From: Bacteroidales bacterium
GTDB taxonomy: Bacteria > Bacteroidota > Bacteroidia > Bacteroidales > UBA932
Direction: 5' to 3'
Length of the DNA stretch: 64,000 nucleotides
NCBI GenBank assembly: GCA_017546605.1
Contig: JAFYSH010000019.1
Span: 19,944 to 83,943 of the forward strand
Shown: piece after piece, positions 50,329 to 60,551 of the stretch
How positions within the stretch are numbered: position 1 is the first letter of the stretch
Layout of the letters: each line of letters begins with the position of its first letter
Program-made: the position numbers and the translations under genes
The notes under the pieces: model-generated
What the model saw: the letters and a program-made list of their open reading frames with translations, nothing else
Told to the model about the DNA's origin: nothing
The model's database searches: none

Positions 50329-51450
50329 TTGAAGATAGCCATCTTATCCTGCTTCCATCCCTATCGGGGTGGTATTTCTCAGTTCAACGCTTCGCTGTTT
50401 CAAGAACTGAGCCGCTCGCATTCAGTGGCTGCCTTCAATTTTAAACGCCAATACCCGGATTTCCTATTCCCGGGCAAAACACAATTTGTAACCGCAGAAG
50501 ATCAGGCCGTACCCATAGCGAATACCCCGCTCTTGGATACGGCCAATCCTTTATCCTATATCCAAACCGCTCGCACCATCCGAGACTGGCAGCCCGATCT
50601 GCTGTTAATGCGATATTGGATGTCCTATTTTGCGCCGTCCCAAGGATGGGTGGCCCGCCACGTCGGAAAGGATTGTAAAGTCATATCCATTGTTGACAAC
50701 GTAATTCCACATGAGCCCCATTTCTTTGACAAGCCACTTACTCGGTGGTACTTAAAGGGAAATGATGCTTTTATCACCCTCTGCGAAGCCGTCGATCGGG
50801 ATTTGAAAGCACTTCGCCCCGACGCTCATTCCATCGTGACTCCTCATCCGCTCTACGCTCATTTCGGCACCAAACTGGAACGGACTTGTGCGCATGACCA
50901 GCTGAAATTGGACCCGAACAAACGGACCCTCCTGTTTTTTGGACTGATTCGCGACTACAAGGGACTGGACGTGTTGCTGGAGGCTATGTCCCTGCTTAGT
51001 GACCAATACCAATTAATTATTACAGGTGAGCCGTACGGCAGTTTCGACAAATACGAGCAGCTGATCCACAAACTAGGGCTTAAAGACAAAGTCCACACGT
51101 GGCTACAATACATTCCAGACGGTCAAGTCAGTCCCTATTTTTCGGCAGCAGATCTTTGTGTATTGCCCTACCGGAGTGCTACCCAAAGCGGCATCAGTTC
51201 AGTGGCATACCATTTTGAACTACCGATGGTCACCACCGATGTAGGTGGCCTACGGGAAACCATTGCAGATCGTCATACGGGTGTAGTGGTCCCCCCCAAC
51301 AATCCTCAAGCCATCGCAACAGCTATTGATGATTACTTCCGGACTCCGACCATGCAAAAAGAATTGTTGCAAGGAATCCGGATTGAAAAAGAACGACTCT
51401 CGTGGTCGAATTTCTGCGAGCGTCTTATTGCTTTGTATCATACCTTATAA
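50329..51450 (+). CDS. GT4-type glycosyltransferase
   Basis: This 373-residue GT-B glycosyltransferase begins with the nucleotide-sugar fold MKIAILSCFHPYRGGISQF. The C-terminal donor half has LLFFGLIRDYKGLDVLLEAM and the donor-site block ADLCVLPYRSATQSGISSVAYHFELPMVTTDVGGLRE in parts, with the typical E residues. The acceptor and sugar are unknown. The start codon is TTG (50329); no ATG in frame preserves the N-terminal fold. It lies 7 nt after the OmpH-like gene and 11 nt before purC. Confidence 0.82.
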   Translation: MKIAILSCFHPYRGGISQFNASLFQELSRSHSVAAFNFKRQYPDFLFPGKTQFVTAEDQAVPIANTPLLDTANPLSYIQTARTIRDWQPDLLLMRYWMSYFAPSQGWVARHVGKDCKVISIVDNVIPHEPHFFDKPLTRWYLKGNDAFITLCEAVDRDLKALRPDAHSIVTPHPLYAHFGTKLERTCAHDQLKLDPNKRTLLFFGLIRDYKGLDVLLEAMSLLSDQYQLIITGEPYGSFDKYEQLIHKLGLKDKVHTWLQYIPDGQVSPYFSAADLCVLPYRSATQSGISSVAYHFELPMVTTDVGGLRETIADRHTGVVVPPNNPQAIATAIDDYFRTPTMQKELLQGIRIEKERLSWSNFCERLIALYHTL

Positions 51451-51461
51451 AATAATTCATT

Positions 51462-52412
51462 ATGAAATCGTTGACCAAAACTGCTTTCGAATTTCCGAAA
51501 CAAACTCACATCTATAATGGAAAAGTTCGTGATGTCTATACCATCAATGACGATTTGATGGTGATGATTGCAACCGACCGTATCTCTGCATTTGACGTAG
51601 TACTTCCGAAAGGAATCCCTTACAAAGGACAGGTTTTAAATCAAATCGCATCCTTGTTCTTGGACAACACTTCCGATATCGTTCCCAACTGGAAAATTGC
51701 TTCTCCGGACCCGATGGTAACCGTGGGATATCGCTGCGAATCATATCCGATTGAAATGATTGTCCGAGGCTATTTGACCGGCAGCTCCTGGCGTGCATAC
51801 CGTAGCGGACAACGGGAAATTTGCGGTGTTCAAATTCCGGAAGGCATGCGTGAACACCAAAAATTTGAGCACCCGATTGTAACCCCTACTACCAAAGCTG
51901 AAATCGGCGAACACGACGCTGATATTTCCCGCGAAGAAATCATCGCCCGTGGACTGGTAAGCGAAGAAGAGTACAACGAATTGGAACGCATTGCATTGGC
52001 ATTATTCCAACGTGGTACTGAAATGGCTGCTGAAAGAGGACTCATATTGGTGGATACAAAATATGAATTTGGAAAACGGGATGGAAAAATCTACTTGATT
52101 GACGAAATCCACACCCCCGATTCATCACGTTACTTCTATGCTGACGGCTACCAAGAACGTTTCGATCAAGGCCTCCAACAAAAACAACTGTCCAAGGAAT
52201 TTGTACGCGAATGGCTCATGGACAATGGTTTCAGCGGACAAGATGGCCAAAAACTGCCGGAAATGACCGAGGAGATCATCCGTTCAATCTCCGATCGCTA
52301 CATCGAATTGTATGAAAGCATTACTGGCAAATCGTTCGTAAAGGCTGAATACGGTGACAATGTTTACGAACGCATTGAAGCGAATGTTAAAAATCTGTTG
52401 GCTCGTCTATGA
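51462..52412 (+). CDS. purC: Phosphoribosylaminoimidazole-succinocarboxamide synthase
   Basis: This 316-residue ATP-dependent ligase joins CAIR with aspartate to give SAICAR in purine synthesis. It has [37 protein letters not shown] in pieces, the [16 protein letters not shown] block, and LVDTKYEFG and [14 protein letters not shown]. It is of the longer form found in Bacteroidota and yeast. Its stop overlaps the next start as ATGA (52409-52412). Confidence 0.95.
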   Translation: MKSLTKTAFEFPKQTHIYNGKVRDVYTINDDLMVMIATDRISAFDVVLPKGIPYKGQVLNQIASLFLDNTSDIVPNWKIASPDPMVTVGYRCESYPIEMIVRGYLTGSSWRAYRSGQREICGVQIPEGMREHQKFEHPIVTPTTKAEIGEHDADISREEIIARGLVSEEEYNELERIALALFQRGTEMAAERGLILVDTKYEFGKRDGKIYLIDEIHTPDSSRYFYADGYQERFDQGLQQKQLSKEFVREWLMDNGFSGQDGQKLPEMTEEIIRSISDRYIELYESITGKSFVKAEYGDNVYERIEANVKNLLARL

Positions 52413-54082
52413 TACGAAAAATCGGCTGGATGCTCTTTATTTTCCTGTGCTGTCAAGTGCCCATGACTGCACAGGAATTTGTACCTACGCCGGTGGAAAA
52501 ATCTACTGAAAAAGTACGAATTCAGGAAACCTTGTATTACGTACACACCGTGCTGAAAGGCCAAACACTTTATTCCATTGGAAAAGCGTATGGTGTGGAC
52601 CAGCAAACGCTGGAAAAATACAACCCGACGCTCAAAGAAGGACTAAAGACCGGCACCTTGCTGTATATCCCGGCAACATCAACCGAACAGGTAGCCGAAC
52701 AAACGCCACAAGCAACTGCTGAACAGGAAACGGATCTGACCGAAAAACAGATGCGACGCCGCTTTAAGAAACATACCGCAAAATGGTACGAAACCTTGGA
52801 AGACGTTGCCGAGAAATACGAGGTTCCGAGCGAAGCCATCTACGAATTGAACAAGCTGGAAACCAAAGAACTGAAACGAAGACAGGTACTTTACATCCCA
52901 GACGAAGCCTACTTGCTTGAGTGGCAACAACGAAAAAACGCAACAGCGGAAGATGCGACCGGTTCCCTCTCCGAGAATTCCTTTGCACCGAAGATTCCTG
53001 TACCCGATATCGGACTCTATCCCAATCGTCCGTACACGAATTTGATTTCGTTGATCCTCCCCTTCCAAACAGCCGAACAAGGAAACAATGTGAACCAGAT
53101 GGATTTCTACTCGGGATTCTTGTTAGGAATGAAGAGGATGGAAGACCAACCGGGTATGCGACAATTCCGGTTGAATGTGGTTGATTTAAGCCAGTACCTA
53201 TCTCCCGAAGAGATGATCTATAGTGGCGTACTGGAGGGCAGTGAACTCATCGTGGGCCCCGTTTCTGCAACGGACTTGAACATCGTAGCAGCATTTGCAC
53301 AATTGGAGATGGTTCCGATTGTTTCTCCCTTGGATACCAAAGCGGAACAACTATTGGAAAACAACCCCTATCTGTTCCAGTTTCCAGCCAATGCCGAAGA
53401 GTTAACAGAAAAGCTACTCGAACGACTAACGGTAGCTGACAGTGCCCGCGTTACCTTGGTGTACGAGCGTGGCACACGGTACGATAAACATGTCTTGAAT
53501 AAATTTGAGACGTTGCACCGAATGAACATTCCTTTTGATACGCTCAGCTACGGCATTCTGGAGGGACGCGGCATCGATGTGATGATGGCTGAAAAAGCCC
53601 ATCCTACAGGATTGAATCAGTATGTAATTGCATCAGAGCGAGAAGCCTTTGTTTCCGACGTTCTGCGTAACTTGCACCTGCTCCGTGGAACAACCGGTGT
53701 TCCGGTGCGTGTATTCGGCGAAGTCCGATGGAAAAATTACCAAACGATTGAACCAAAGTATTACCACGACTTGAATCTGCAATTACCGCAGTTGTATTAT
53801 GTAAACTACCAAGATGGTCCTACAAAAGCCTTTGTGAAAGAGTACAACGAAACTTTTGGAACAGAACCGACGCCCTATGCCTTCCAAGGCTATGACATCG
53901 CATGCTATTTCACCCAAATGCTGAGTACCTATGGCTGGGGATTCCCTGTATATGCACCTGAAACCGAAGCGGAGCTCATCCAGTCGGGGGTGCATTTTGT
54001 TCCGACTGCGACGAACTCCGGCTTTAAAAACACAAAGGGACGGACGATTAGTTATCAGAAGAATTGGGAGATAACCTATTAA
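52409..54082 (+). CDS. LysM-domain protein with a periplasmic-binding-type fold
   Basis: This 557-residue exported protein has a signal peptide ending near PMTAQ. Two LysM domains follow (residues about 43-90, [20 protein letters not shown] and LLYIP, and about 112-160, [20 protein letters not shown] and VLYIPDE), which should bind peptidoglycan. The rest resembles a type I periplasmic-binding protein ([54 protein letters not shown]). It may tether a sensor or ligand-binding domain to the cell wall. It is translationally coupled to purC. The last 35 nt overlap the convergent pepP. Confidence 0.82.
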   Translation: MIRKIGWMLFIFLCCQVPMTAQEFVPTPVEKSTEKVRIQETLYYVHTVLKGQTLYSIGKAYGVDQQTLEKYNPTLKEGLKTGTLLYIPATSTEQVAEQTPQATAEQETDLTEKQMRRRFKKHTAKWYETLEDVAEKYEVPSEAIYELNKLETKELKRRQVLYIPDEAYLLEWQQRKNATAEDATGSLSENSFAPKIPVPDIGLYPNRPYTNLISLILPFQTAEQGNNVNQMDFYSGFLLGMKRMEDQPGMRQFRLNVVDLSQYLSPEEMIYSGVLEGSELIVGPVSATDLNIVAAFAQLEMVPIVSPLDTKAEQLLENNPYLFQFPANAEELTEKLLERLTVADSARVTLVYERGTRYDKHVLNKFETLHRMNIPFDTLSYGILEGRGIDVMMAEKAHPTGLNQYVIASEREAFVSDVLRNLHLLRGTTGVPVRVFGEVRWKNYQTIEPKYYHDLNLQLPQLYYVNYQDGPTKAFVKEYNETFGTEPTPYAFQGYDIACYFTQMLSTYGWGFPVYAPETEAELIQSGVHFVPTATNSGFKNTKGRTISYQKNWEITY

Positions 54083-55787
54083 AGATAGCCGTACACTCCG
54101 GTCCTAACTGATCGAAATCAATACACTTTCTGTCAAAAGGAACTTTCGTTAATGTTTCAAAACGGCAGAAAGTGTTTTCTTTTTCATCCTCCTTGACAAT
54201 GAGCGCATTTTCCAAACGGATACCATAGCGACCGGTCAGGTAGATTGCCGGTTCGTTGGACAAGACATTACCCACTTCCAGAGGAACGGGATTCTCTTCC
54301 ATCCGGATGCTTTGAGGGCCTTCATGCACACACAAGTAGTGTCCAATACCATGACTGGTTCCATGCAAATACGCATGACCTCGTTTAAATACTTCGCCAC
54401 GGGCCAAGATATCCAGGCTCGCTCCCCGTGTTCCCTTCAAGAATCGAGCGTCAGACAGTTGCAACATTCCCTTCAAAACAGCGGTGTAGTCAGCAACCTC
54501 TTCTGCAGTCGGATTGCCCGTATGGATAGTTCGAGTGGTATCGGTCGTTCCATACACATAATGCGCTCCTGTATCCATCAAAAGGAAGTCACCGCGCACA
54601 ATGGGGGCCGCTTCTTCCGGCGATGAACAATGGTAATGCGGCATCGCTCCGTGTGGTCCAAAAGCAATGATGGGCGTAAAACTTTCACCCCGATAATCCG
54701 GAGATTCTTTTCTGAATGCAATGAGCTGCTGAGCCACGGTGTATTCGGTCAGTTGACCTCCATCAATCTCTTGTTCGATCCATTGCAACAGCTTGCTCCA
54801 AGCCTTGGCATCTTCTTCAAAAGCTTTTCGAAAGCCTGCCAATTCCACTTCGTTCTTTTGCGCTTTCAAGCGGGCCAATACCCCACCTTGTTGGGGATCG
54901 GACAGCACCACTGGTGTGAGCGGATGATCGGGAATGTGATTCAAGGCTGCCTGATAATGCAGTTCAGAAATCCGGTTACCCGAAAAGATGCGAACTGTCG
55001 TCTGGGAAATGGAGCGCAAATAGGCTGCAAAATCTTGGTAAGAACGCAACTCGACTCCTTCATCGATCAAATGCTGATGGACTTGTTCGCCAACGGACGA
55101 CCGGTCTACAAATAGAAGAAGTTGGTCGGGTGTCAGTGCAGCATAGGCCAACGCAACCGGGTTGTAAGGGATATCCGTACCACGGATGTTGCACAACCAG
55201 GCAACTTCATCACAAGCCGTAATCAGGTAAACATAGGGCAAACCCATCTCCAATCGCTCACGCAGTCGTTGGCATTTTGAGCGGGTGGATTCTCCCGTAA
55301 TGGAAGTCGGCAAAGCAATTAAGGCATGAAAATCCAAGGCAGGACGTCCTTTCCAGACTTCATCAAAAAGCCCCTCAATCGCAACCACACAACCAGGAGG
55401 CATGGCCTCTTCCATCGCCACGTATTCTGTGTGCTGATACAATTCTGCGTCCAGTACAACCGTATCGTCCTCATCCAAGCGAGCTTGCAACCATTCCGTA
55501 ATAGAAGGCGTTCCGGGCATCTTCATGCGCATCAATTCAATACCACTACCAGCCAGTTGTTGTTCTGCTTGTTCAAAATAACGAGAATCGGTCCACAAGG
55601 CCGCCTCTTCCAAGGTAACGACCAAAGTCCCTGCACTTCCGGTAAATCCACTCAACCACTCACGACACGCATAGCGCGACGGCAGATACTCTCCAGCGTG
55701 AGGATCTGCCGTCGGAACTACGGTCGCTGCGTAGGCTTCATTGCGCAAATATTCACGCAAACAAAGCAAAGCATCGGCGCTATTCAT
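54048..55787 (-). CDS. pepP: Xaa-Pro aminopeptidase (M24 family)
   Basis: This 579-residue enzyme is a two-N-domain, Bacteroidota- and eukaryote-like aminopeptidase P that removes the residue before proline in peptides. The creatinase N-terminal domains come first (GFTGSAGTLVVTLEEAALWTDSRYF). The M24 metallopeptidase core has FLLMDTGAHYVYGTTDTTRT with two aspartates, GTSHGIGHYLCVHEGPQSIR with the histidines, and the final ENALIV with a metal-binding glutamate. No signal peptide is seen, so it is cytoplasmic. It ends a long minus-strand run and starts 1 nt after nagB. Confidence 0.9.
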   Translation of the reverse strand: MNSADALLCLREYLRNEAYAATVVPTADPHAGEYLPSRYACREWLSGFTGSAGTLVVTLEEAALWTDSRYFEQAEQQLAGSGIELMRMKMPGTPSITEWLQARLDEDDTVVLDAELYQHTEYVAMEEAMPPGCVVAIEGLFDEVWKGRPALDFHALIALPTSITGESTRSKCQRLRERLEMGLPYVYLITACDEVAWLCNIRGTDIPYNPVALAYAALTPDQLLLFVDRSSVGEQVHQHLIDEGVELRSYQDFAAYLRSISQTTVRIFSGNRISELHYQAALNHIPDHPLTPVVLSDPQQGGVLARLKAQKNEVELAGFRKAFEEDAKAWSKLLQWIEQEIDGGQLTEYTVAQQLIAFRKESPDYRGESFTPIIAFGPHGAMPHYHCSSPEEAAPIVRGDFLLMDTGAHYVYGTTDTTRTIHTGNPTAEEVADYTAVLKGMLQLSDARFLKGTRGASLDILARGEVFKRGHAYLHGTSHGIGHYLCVHEGPQSIRMEENPVPLEVGNVLSNEPAIYLTGRYGIRLENALIVKEDEKENTFCRFETLTKVPFDRKCIDFDQLGPECTAIFNRLSPNSSDN

Positions 55788-55788
55788 A

Positions 55789-56604
55789 TTAACGAACCAG
55801 CATCTTTTGAGGATCCAAGTTATCCTTTTCGATATCCTTGAAGTAGTTAAAAGTACCTACTTTCAACTCAACCGTAGAGGCTTCATCGCATACGATGATT
55901 CCTTTCGGGTGCATTTGCAGGATGCTGATGGTCCAATTGTGGTTAACCGCACCTTCTACGGCATGGTACAAAGCTCTTGCCTTGTTGTGTCCATTCACCA
56001 AAATCATCACTTCTTTGGCATCCATTACCGTTCCAACACCTACCGTCAATGCACGACGGGGAACCAAGTTCACATCGTTGTTGAAGAAGCGAGAATTGGC
56101 AATGATGGTATCGGTAGTCAAGCTCTTAACACGAGTACGAGAAGTCAAGGATGAGCAAGGTTCATTGAATGCAATGTGTCCATCGGGACCGATTCCGCCC
56201 ATAAACAGATCAATGCCACCATAGGACAAGATCTTTTGTTCGTAACGTGCACATTCTTCTTCAGGATCTTCTGCATTTCCATCCAAAATGTTTACGTTTT
56301 CAGGACGGATATCTACGTGATTGAAGAAGTTGGTCCACATAAATGAGTGATAACTTTCGGGATGATCCTCGGGCAATCCCATGTATTCATCCATGTTAAA
56401 TGTCACAACATTTTGAAAAGAAACCAAACCTTCCTTGTGCAGACGAATCAATTCGCGATAGGTCCCAAGGGGTGTGGAACCGGTCGGCAAGCCCAAAACG
56501 AAAGGACGTTCCGGAGTGGGAGCCGCATCGTTGATCCGTTTAACAATGTACGCAGCTGCCCATTCCGACAATTGCGTATAATTTCGGTTAATAATTAGTC
56601 TCAT
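55789..56604 (-). CDS. nagB: Glucosamine-6-phosphate deaminase
   Basis: This 271-residue isomerase-deaminase turns glucosamine 6-phosphate into fructose 6-phosphate and ammonia. It has [28 protein letters not shown], and [16 protein letters not shown] with the catalytic histidine and glutamate. Length is normal for NagB. The 4-nt overlap with recN upstream (56601-56604) shows they share an mRNA. No nagA or PTS gene is near. Confidence 0.94.
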   Translation of the reverse strand: MRLIINRNYTQLSEWAAAYIVKRINDAAPTPERPFVLGLPTGSTPLGTYRELIRLHKEGLVSFQNVVTFNMDEYMGLPEDHPESYHSFMWTNFFNHVDIRPENVNILDGNAEDPEEECARYEQKILSYGGIDLFMGGIGPDGHIAFNEPCSSLTSRTRVKSLTTDTIIANSRFFNNDVNLVPRRALTVGVGTVMDAKEVMILVNGHNKARALYHAVEGAVNHNWTISILQMHPKGIIVCDEASTVELKVGTFNYFKDIEKDNLDPQKMLVR

Positions 56605-58214
56605 ATCTTTAAATTTAGTTCTATTAATTCTTTTGCATTGGCTAACGATGCCTCGGTCAAGGTTGCACCGCTCAACATCCGGGCAATTTCCTCAATCCGT
56701 TCTTCGTCACTGAGACGACGCAATCGAGTATGAGCCTGACGATTTTCATCAAACTCCTTGTATACTAAGTAGTGGGAGGCCGGCTTGCTGGCAATTTGGG
56801 GCAGGTGCGTAATCGCAAACAACTGCATATCTTTTCCCATGCGACCGATGAGTTCCCCCATACGGTCTGCAGCCCGTCCTGAAACTCCCGTATCAATTTC
56901 ATCAAAGATCAAAGTCGGTAAGGTCTTGTAAGTCGCCATCAGCGCCTTTAACACCAACATCAAACGGGACAATTCCCCTCCCGATGCGACCTTCGCAATA
57001 TCGGAAGGACGATCACCGTTCGCTGTGAAAAGGAACGTAAAATGATCTCTACCACTTTCCCCACAATGATCCAGCAAGGTATGCGCTACTTCAAAACAAG
57101 CATAGGGCATTTCCAAGTCCCGGACCGAGGTCTGAATACGCTCACTCAATGCCGACAAAACCGCACATCGAGCCTGCGTCAATGCACCGGCCTTTTCTTC
57201 CAACTGGCTTTGTTTTCGGCTAATTTCTGCCGCCATCGCACGGAGACGTTCCTCTGCATCCGAAATTCCAGCCAGACTCTGATCCAGAGAATCACGTTGT
57301 TGGATGAGCTCATCGATGGTTGAACATTGATAGCGTTTCAACAGCGCATAGAGTGAGGACAATCGCTCATCTACCTGCTGCAAGCGTTCTGGATCCATCT
57401 CAACCGAACTAGCCACCTGCTGCATTTCTCCTTCCAAGTCATCCAACTCGATCCGGCAGGATTGCAAGCGTTCAGCAACAGACTGCAAGGTCGGCAAATA
57501 TCGTGACGATTTCTCCAATTGCTGAACAGCGGTCTTGAGCTGCTGCGACAACGTGGCTCCACCCTGTTGAAAAATAGCAGTTGCCTGTCCCAAGGCCATC
57601 AATAACTCTTCCGCATGGGCCAAACAACGTTGCTCTTCTTCTAGTTGCTCTAGCTCTCCAGGGCGTAAGCAGGCCGAGGCCAACTGCTGATACTGAAATT
57701 CGCGATAATCTTGCTCGCGTTTTGTAGCTTCCAGGTCTTGCTGCAATTTCTGATGCATTGCCTGCAAGTCTCGGAGCAATTTGTAATCCTGCTGATAGGC
57801 ATCCAAAAGATCGGAACAAGCCGCAAAGCAATCCACAACCGATAATTGGAATCTCGGATCAGCCAGATGCAAGTGCTGGTGTTGAGCGTGGATATCGATT
57901 CTGCATTGCGCAACCTCCGACAAAACGGCCAGCGTAACTGGTTCATCATTCACAAAAGAGCGGGAACGGCCCGAAGGAGCAATCACCCGCCGCAGCAAAT
58001 CTCCATCATCAAACTCTGCCTCTACCACACAATTCTTGTCAGGGATCCGCAAAACACCTGGATCCGCTTTCTCACCCAACAGCAATGAAAGCGCCCCCAA
58101 GAGAATTGACTTACCTGCGCCGGTTTCCCCTGACAAAATAATCAATCCTTTTGGAAACTCAATTTCCAAATCTTCAATCAGGGCATAGTTCTGTATGGTC
58201 AGTCGTTGCAACAT
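56601..58214 (-). CDS. recN: DNA repair protein RecN
   Basis: This 537-residue SMC-like ATPase acts early in double-strand break repair. It has Walker [15 protein letters not shown] near residue 36, a long coiled coil with an arginine- and glutamine-rich middle, the ABC signature [18 protein letters not shown], and Walker [14 protein letters not shown]. The length is normal. It overlaps coaBC by 16 nt and nagB by 4 nt. Confidence 0.94.
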   Translation of the reverse strand: MLQRLTIQNYALIEDLEIEFPKGLIILSGETGAGKSILLGALSLLLGEKADPGVLRIPDKNCVVEAEFDDGDLLRRVIAPSGRSRSFVNDEPVTLAVLSEVAQCRIDIHAQHQHLHLADPRFQLSVVDCFAACSDLLDAYQQDYKLLRDLQAMHQKLQQDLEATKREQDYREFQYQQLASACLRPGELEQLEEEQRCLAHAEELLMALGQATAIFQQGGATLSQQLKTAVQQLEKSSRYLPTLQSVAERLQSCRIELDDLEGEMQQVASSVEMDPERLQQVDERLSSLYALLKRYQCSTIDELIQQRDSLDQSLAGISDAEERLRAMAAEISRKQSQLEEKAGALTQARCAVLSALSERIQTSVRDLEMPYACFEVAHTLLDHCGESGRDHFTFLFTANGDRPSDIAKVASGGELSRLMLVLKALMATYKTLPTLIFDEIDTGVSGRAADRMGELIGRMGKDMQLFAITHLPQIASKPASHYLVYKEFDENRQAHTRLRRLSDEERIEEIARMLSGATLTEASLANAKELIELNLKI

Positions 58215-59413
58215 ATCAGTTCTTCAATATGATCGACAATATCCGATGCGACTTCTTTTTTTGACTTTAAAGTTCCTGATTTAATCGCGCCTTGTTTGGA
58301 GATCAAGGTGACACGATTGGTATCTGTTGCAAAGCCAGCCCCAGGATCTTCAAGAGAATTCATCACGATCAAATCCAAGTTCTTTCGCTGCAATTTATCT
58401 TGAGCATGATGCAAGGCATCATCGGTCTCCAAGGCAAATCCTACGGTAAAAGAATCTGCCCGTTTGATTTGGCCAATGGTGGCCGCAATGTCTTGGGTAG
58501 GCACCAGATCCAAAGCATAAGGACCCTTCTTTTCTCGTTTGATCTTCCGATCCAGACGCTGCGCCGGTGTATAATCTGCCACTGCTGCACACAAGACGGT
58601 TACATCCGCCCCTGCCTGATAGCGTTCCAAAGTCCGTTCAGCCATCTGCGCCGCAGAAACTACCGGATATACCGTGATGTTCGGCGACTGTGCCTTCAGG
58701 TGAACCGGTCCGCTGACCAATTCCACATGTGCACCCCGATCAGCAAATACCTCTGCCAAAGCATAGGCCATCTTTCCGGTCGAATGATTCGTAATGTAAC
58801 GGACCGGGTCAATTTCTTCCCGCGTGGGACCTGCCGTCAATAAAACGGTCTTACCCACCCAGGATCCTTGACGGGAAAACAAGGCTTTCACCGCTTGAAG
58901 GATGCCTTCGGGTTCCTCCATCCGTCCCTTTCCAACCAAACCGCTGGCCAATTCGCCAGACTCCGGTTCAATGATGCTCACTCCCCGCTGACGCAAGGTT
59001 TCCAAATTGGACTGCGTTGTGGTATGCGCATACATATCCAAGTCCATTGCCGGAGCCACCGCAACCGGGCACTTGGCTGACAAGTAGGTTGTCAACAGCA
59101 AATTATCTGCAACCCCCGTTGCCATCTTTGCAAGGGTGTTGGCGGTCGCTGGGGCAATCAGGTATAGGTCCGCCCACAGTCCAATGGACACATGGCTGTT
59201 CCAATCTCCATTTTCCGGGTTGTAAAATTCAACCAGAATCGGATTCTTGGAGAGTGTTGCAAGGGTCAAAGGAGTGATGAAGTGCTTGGCCATCTCGGTC
59301 ATCAGGACCTTGACTTCAGCTCCTTCTTTAACGAGCAAACGGACCAACGTTGCCGCCTTATAAGCCGCAATGCTGCCCGTTACACCCAACACAATGTGTT
59401 TACCTTTCAACAT
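58199..59413 (-). CDS. coaBC: Bifunctional phosphopantothenoylcysteine decarboxylase/synthetase
   Basis: This 404-residue enzyme performs two steps of coenzyme A synthesis. The flavoprotein CoaC half (residues about 1-190) has VTGSIAAYKAA, the conserved histidine in WNSHVSIGLWAD, PATANTLAKMATGVADNLL and APAMDLDMY. The redox-loop motif usually written LACGxxGxGRM reads LASGLVGKGRM here, with serine (AGC codon) where E. coli Dfp has the essential C158. The CoaB half has LTAGPTREEIDPVRYITNHSTGKM and AAVADYTP. It overlaps recN by 16 nt and starts 2 nt after rpoZ. Confidence 0.92.
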   Translation of the reverse strand: MLKGKHIVLGVTGSIAAYKAATLVRLLVKEGAEVKVLMTEMAKHFITPLTLATLSKNPILVEFYNPENGDWNSHVSIGLWADLYLIAPATANTLAKMATGVADNLLLTTYLSAKCPVAVAPAMDLDMYAHTTTQSNLETLRQRGVSIIEPESGELASGLVGKGRMEEPEGILQAVKALFSRQGSWVGKTVLLTAGPTREEIDPVRYITNHSTGKMAYALAEVFADRGAHVELVSGPVHLKAQSPNITVYPVVSAAQMAERTLERYQAGADVTVLCAAVADYTPAQRLDRKIKREKKGPYALDLVPTQDIAATIGQIKRADSFTVGFALETDDALHHAQDKLQRKNLDLIVMNSLEDPGAGFATDTNRVTLISKQGAIKSGTLKSKKEVASDIVDHIEELICCND

Positions 59414-59415
59414 AA

Positions 59416-59727
59416 CTATTCCTCAACTTTACGAGAATAGATCTCGCCGTTTTGGAATTCAGCTACAGCAACCAAGGTCGGTTTCGGTAAACGTTCGTAG
59501 TGTTTAGAGATCTCGATTTGTTCTCGATTCTCGAATGTTTCTTCAAAAGTATCTGCGTAAGAGGAAAACTCTTCCAACTTTTGATTCAGCTCCTGTTTCA
59601 CAGTTGCAGCAATCTGATTGGCACGTTTGGCCATAATCATCGTTGATTCATAGATATTTCCCGTTACTTTTGCCAAATCTACCAAGTCTCTGGTTACGGT
59701 ATCGTTGGCTACTTCTTTTCTATCCAT
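59416..59727 (-). CDS. rpoZ: DNA-directed RNA polymerase omega subunit
   Basis: This 103-residue protein matches the Rpb6/omega family as found in Bacteroidota: the core block is VTRDLVDLAKVTGNIYESTMIMAKRANQIAA, followed by a charged helix and a C-terminal strand ending KVEE. It helps assemble RNA polymerase around beta'. The context bamD-rpoZ-coaBC is, as I recall, conserved in the phylum and supports the call, since the sequence differs a lot from proteobacterial omega. Confidence 0.82.
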   Translation of the reverse strand: MDRKEVANDTVTRDLVDLAKVTGNIYESTMIMAKRANQIAATVKQELNQKLEEFSSYADTFEETFENREQIEISKHYERLPKPTLVAVAEFQNGEIYSRKVEE

Positions 59728-59752
59728 ATTCTGTATTCGATTATTGATTGAT

Positions 59753-60547
59753 TTACTTGATTATTTTCTGAACCTTTTGGTAGAGTGCGTCCAGTTCTTT
59801 GCGGTAATGTGATTCAGGGAACTCGGTCACGAAACTATAATAGTCGTCCACAAACACCATGTAGCGTTCTTTTTGTTTTGCCATAACGCTATTCAGCGCA
59901 AATTTGTAGGCAGCCATCGCCGTGTAGTAACGAATATCTTCCCGATAGACATTTTCCGCATCGTTCTTCAAGACATTCTTCAAAGCGTAATGGGCCGACT
60001 TGTACTCCTCAATGGTATAATACAATTTGGCCGCCTCAAAATCTTTGAGGTCCATCCGTTGATTCAAGTCGGCAATCATCTCCTCACATTGTGCACGGTA
60101 CTGAGAATTCGGTTCTTCGTACAAATATTGGTAAATGACATTCAACGCCTTGACGGAAGGGGTCTGATCCAACTCATAGCGCAAGGTCTGACGATACAGA
60201 CAATCGATCCGCAAAAACTTCGCCCGATCATTGAACGGACTGATGGGGAACACATTGATAAAACCCTCAAAAGCCGGTTCTGCAGAAAACAAGTCTCCAT
60301 ATTTATAATGGGACAATGCTGTATAAAAGTGCACCGTATCATCTTGAGGCGTACCACTGGTCGCCAGTTTCAAGTTCTCGAACATCCGGGCTGCTTTTGC
60401 ATATTTCTCAGCCTCGAACAATTCAAATGCAGTCTTGTACTTCAATGGCACATCATCCCCTGTAAGAATCAGTTCAAACTGAGTCTTACAAGCAGACAAA
60501 GCCACCAAACTACAGAGCGCCAAAAGAAAGATGGATCTTTTTTGCAT
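59753..60547 (-). CDS. bamD: Outer-membrane assembly lipoprotein BamD
   Basis: This 264-residue lipoprotein has a lipobox LSAC with cysteine 20. Five TPR-like helical pairs follow (KTAFELFEAEKYAKAARMFENL, DTVHFYTALSHYKYGDLFSA, FINVFPISPFNDRAKFLRIDCLYR, AAKLYYTIEEYKSAHYAL, FVTEFPESHYRKELDALY). The spacing and FPxS phrases are typical of BamD/YfiO. It pairs with BamA, encoded about 13 kb away. trxB ends 4 nt before its ATG. Confidence 0.88.
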   Translation of the reverse strand: MQKRSIFLLALCSLVALSACKTQFELILTGDDVPLKYKTAFELFEAEKYAKAARMFENLKLATSGTPQDDTVHFYTALSHYKYGDLFSAEPAFEGFINVFPISPFNDRAKFLRIDCLYRQTLRYELDQTPSVKALNVIYQYLYEEPNSQYRAQCEEMIADLNQRMDLKDFEAAKLYYTIEEYKSAHYALKNVLKNDAENVYREDIRYYTAMAAYKFALNSVMAKQKERYMVFVDDYYSFVTEFPESHYRKELDALYQKVQKIIK

Positions 60548-60551
60548 ATTC

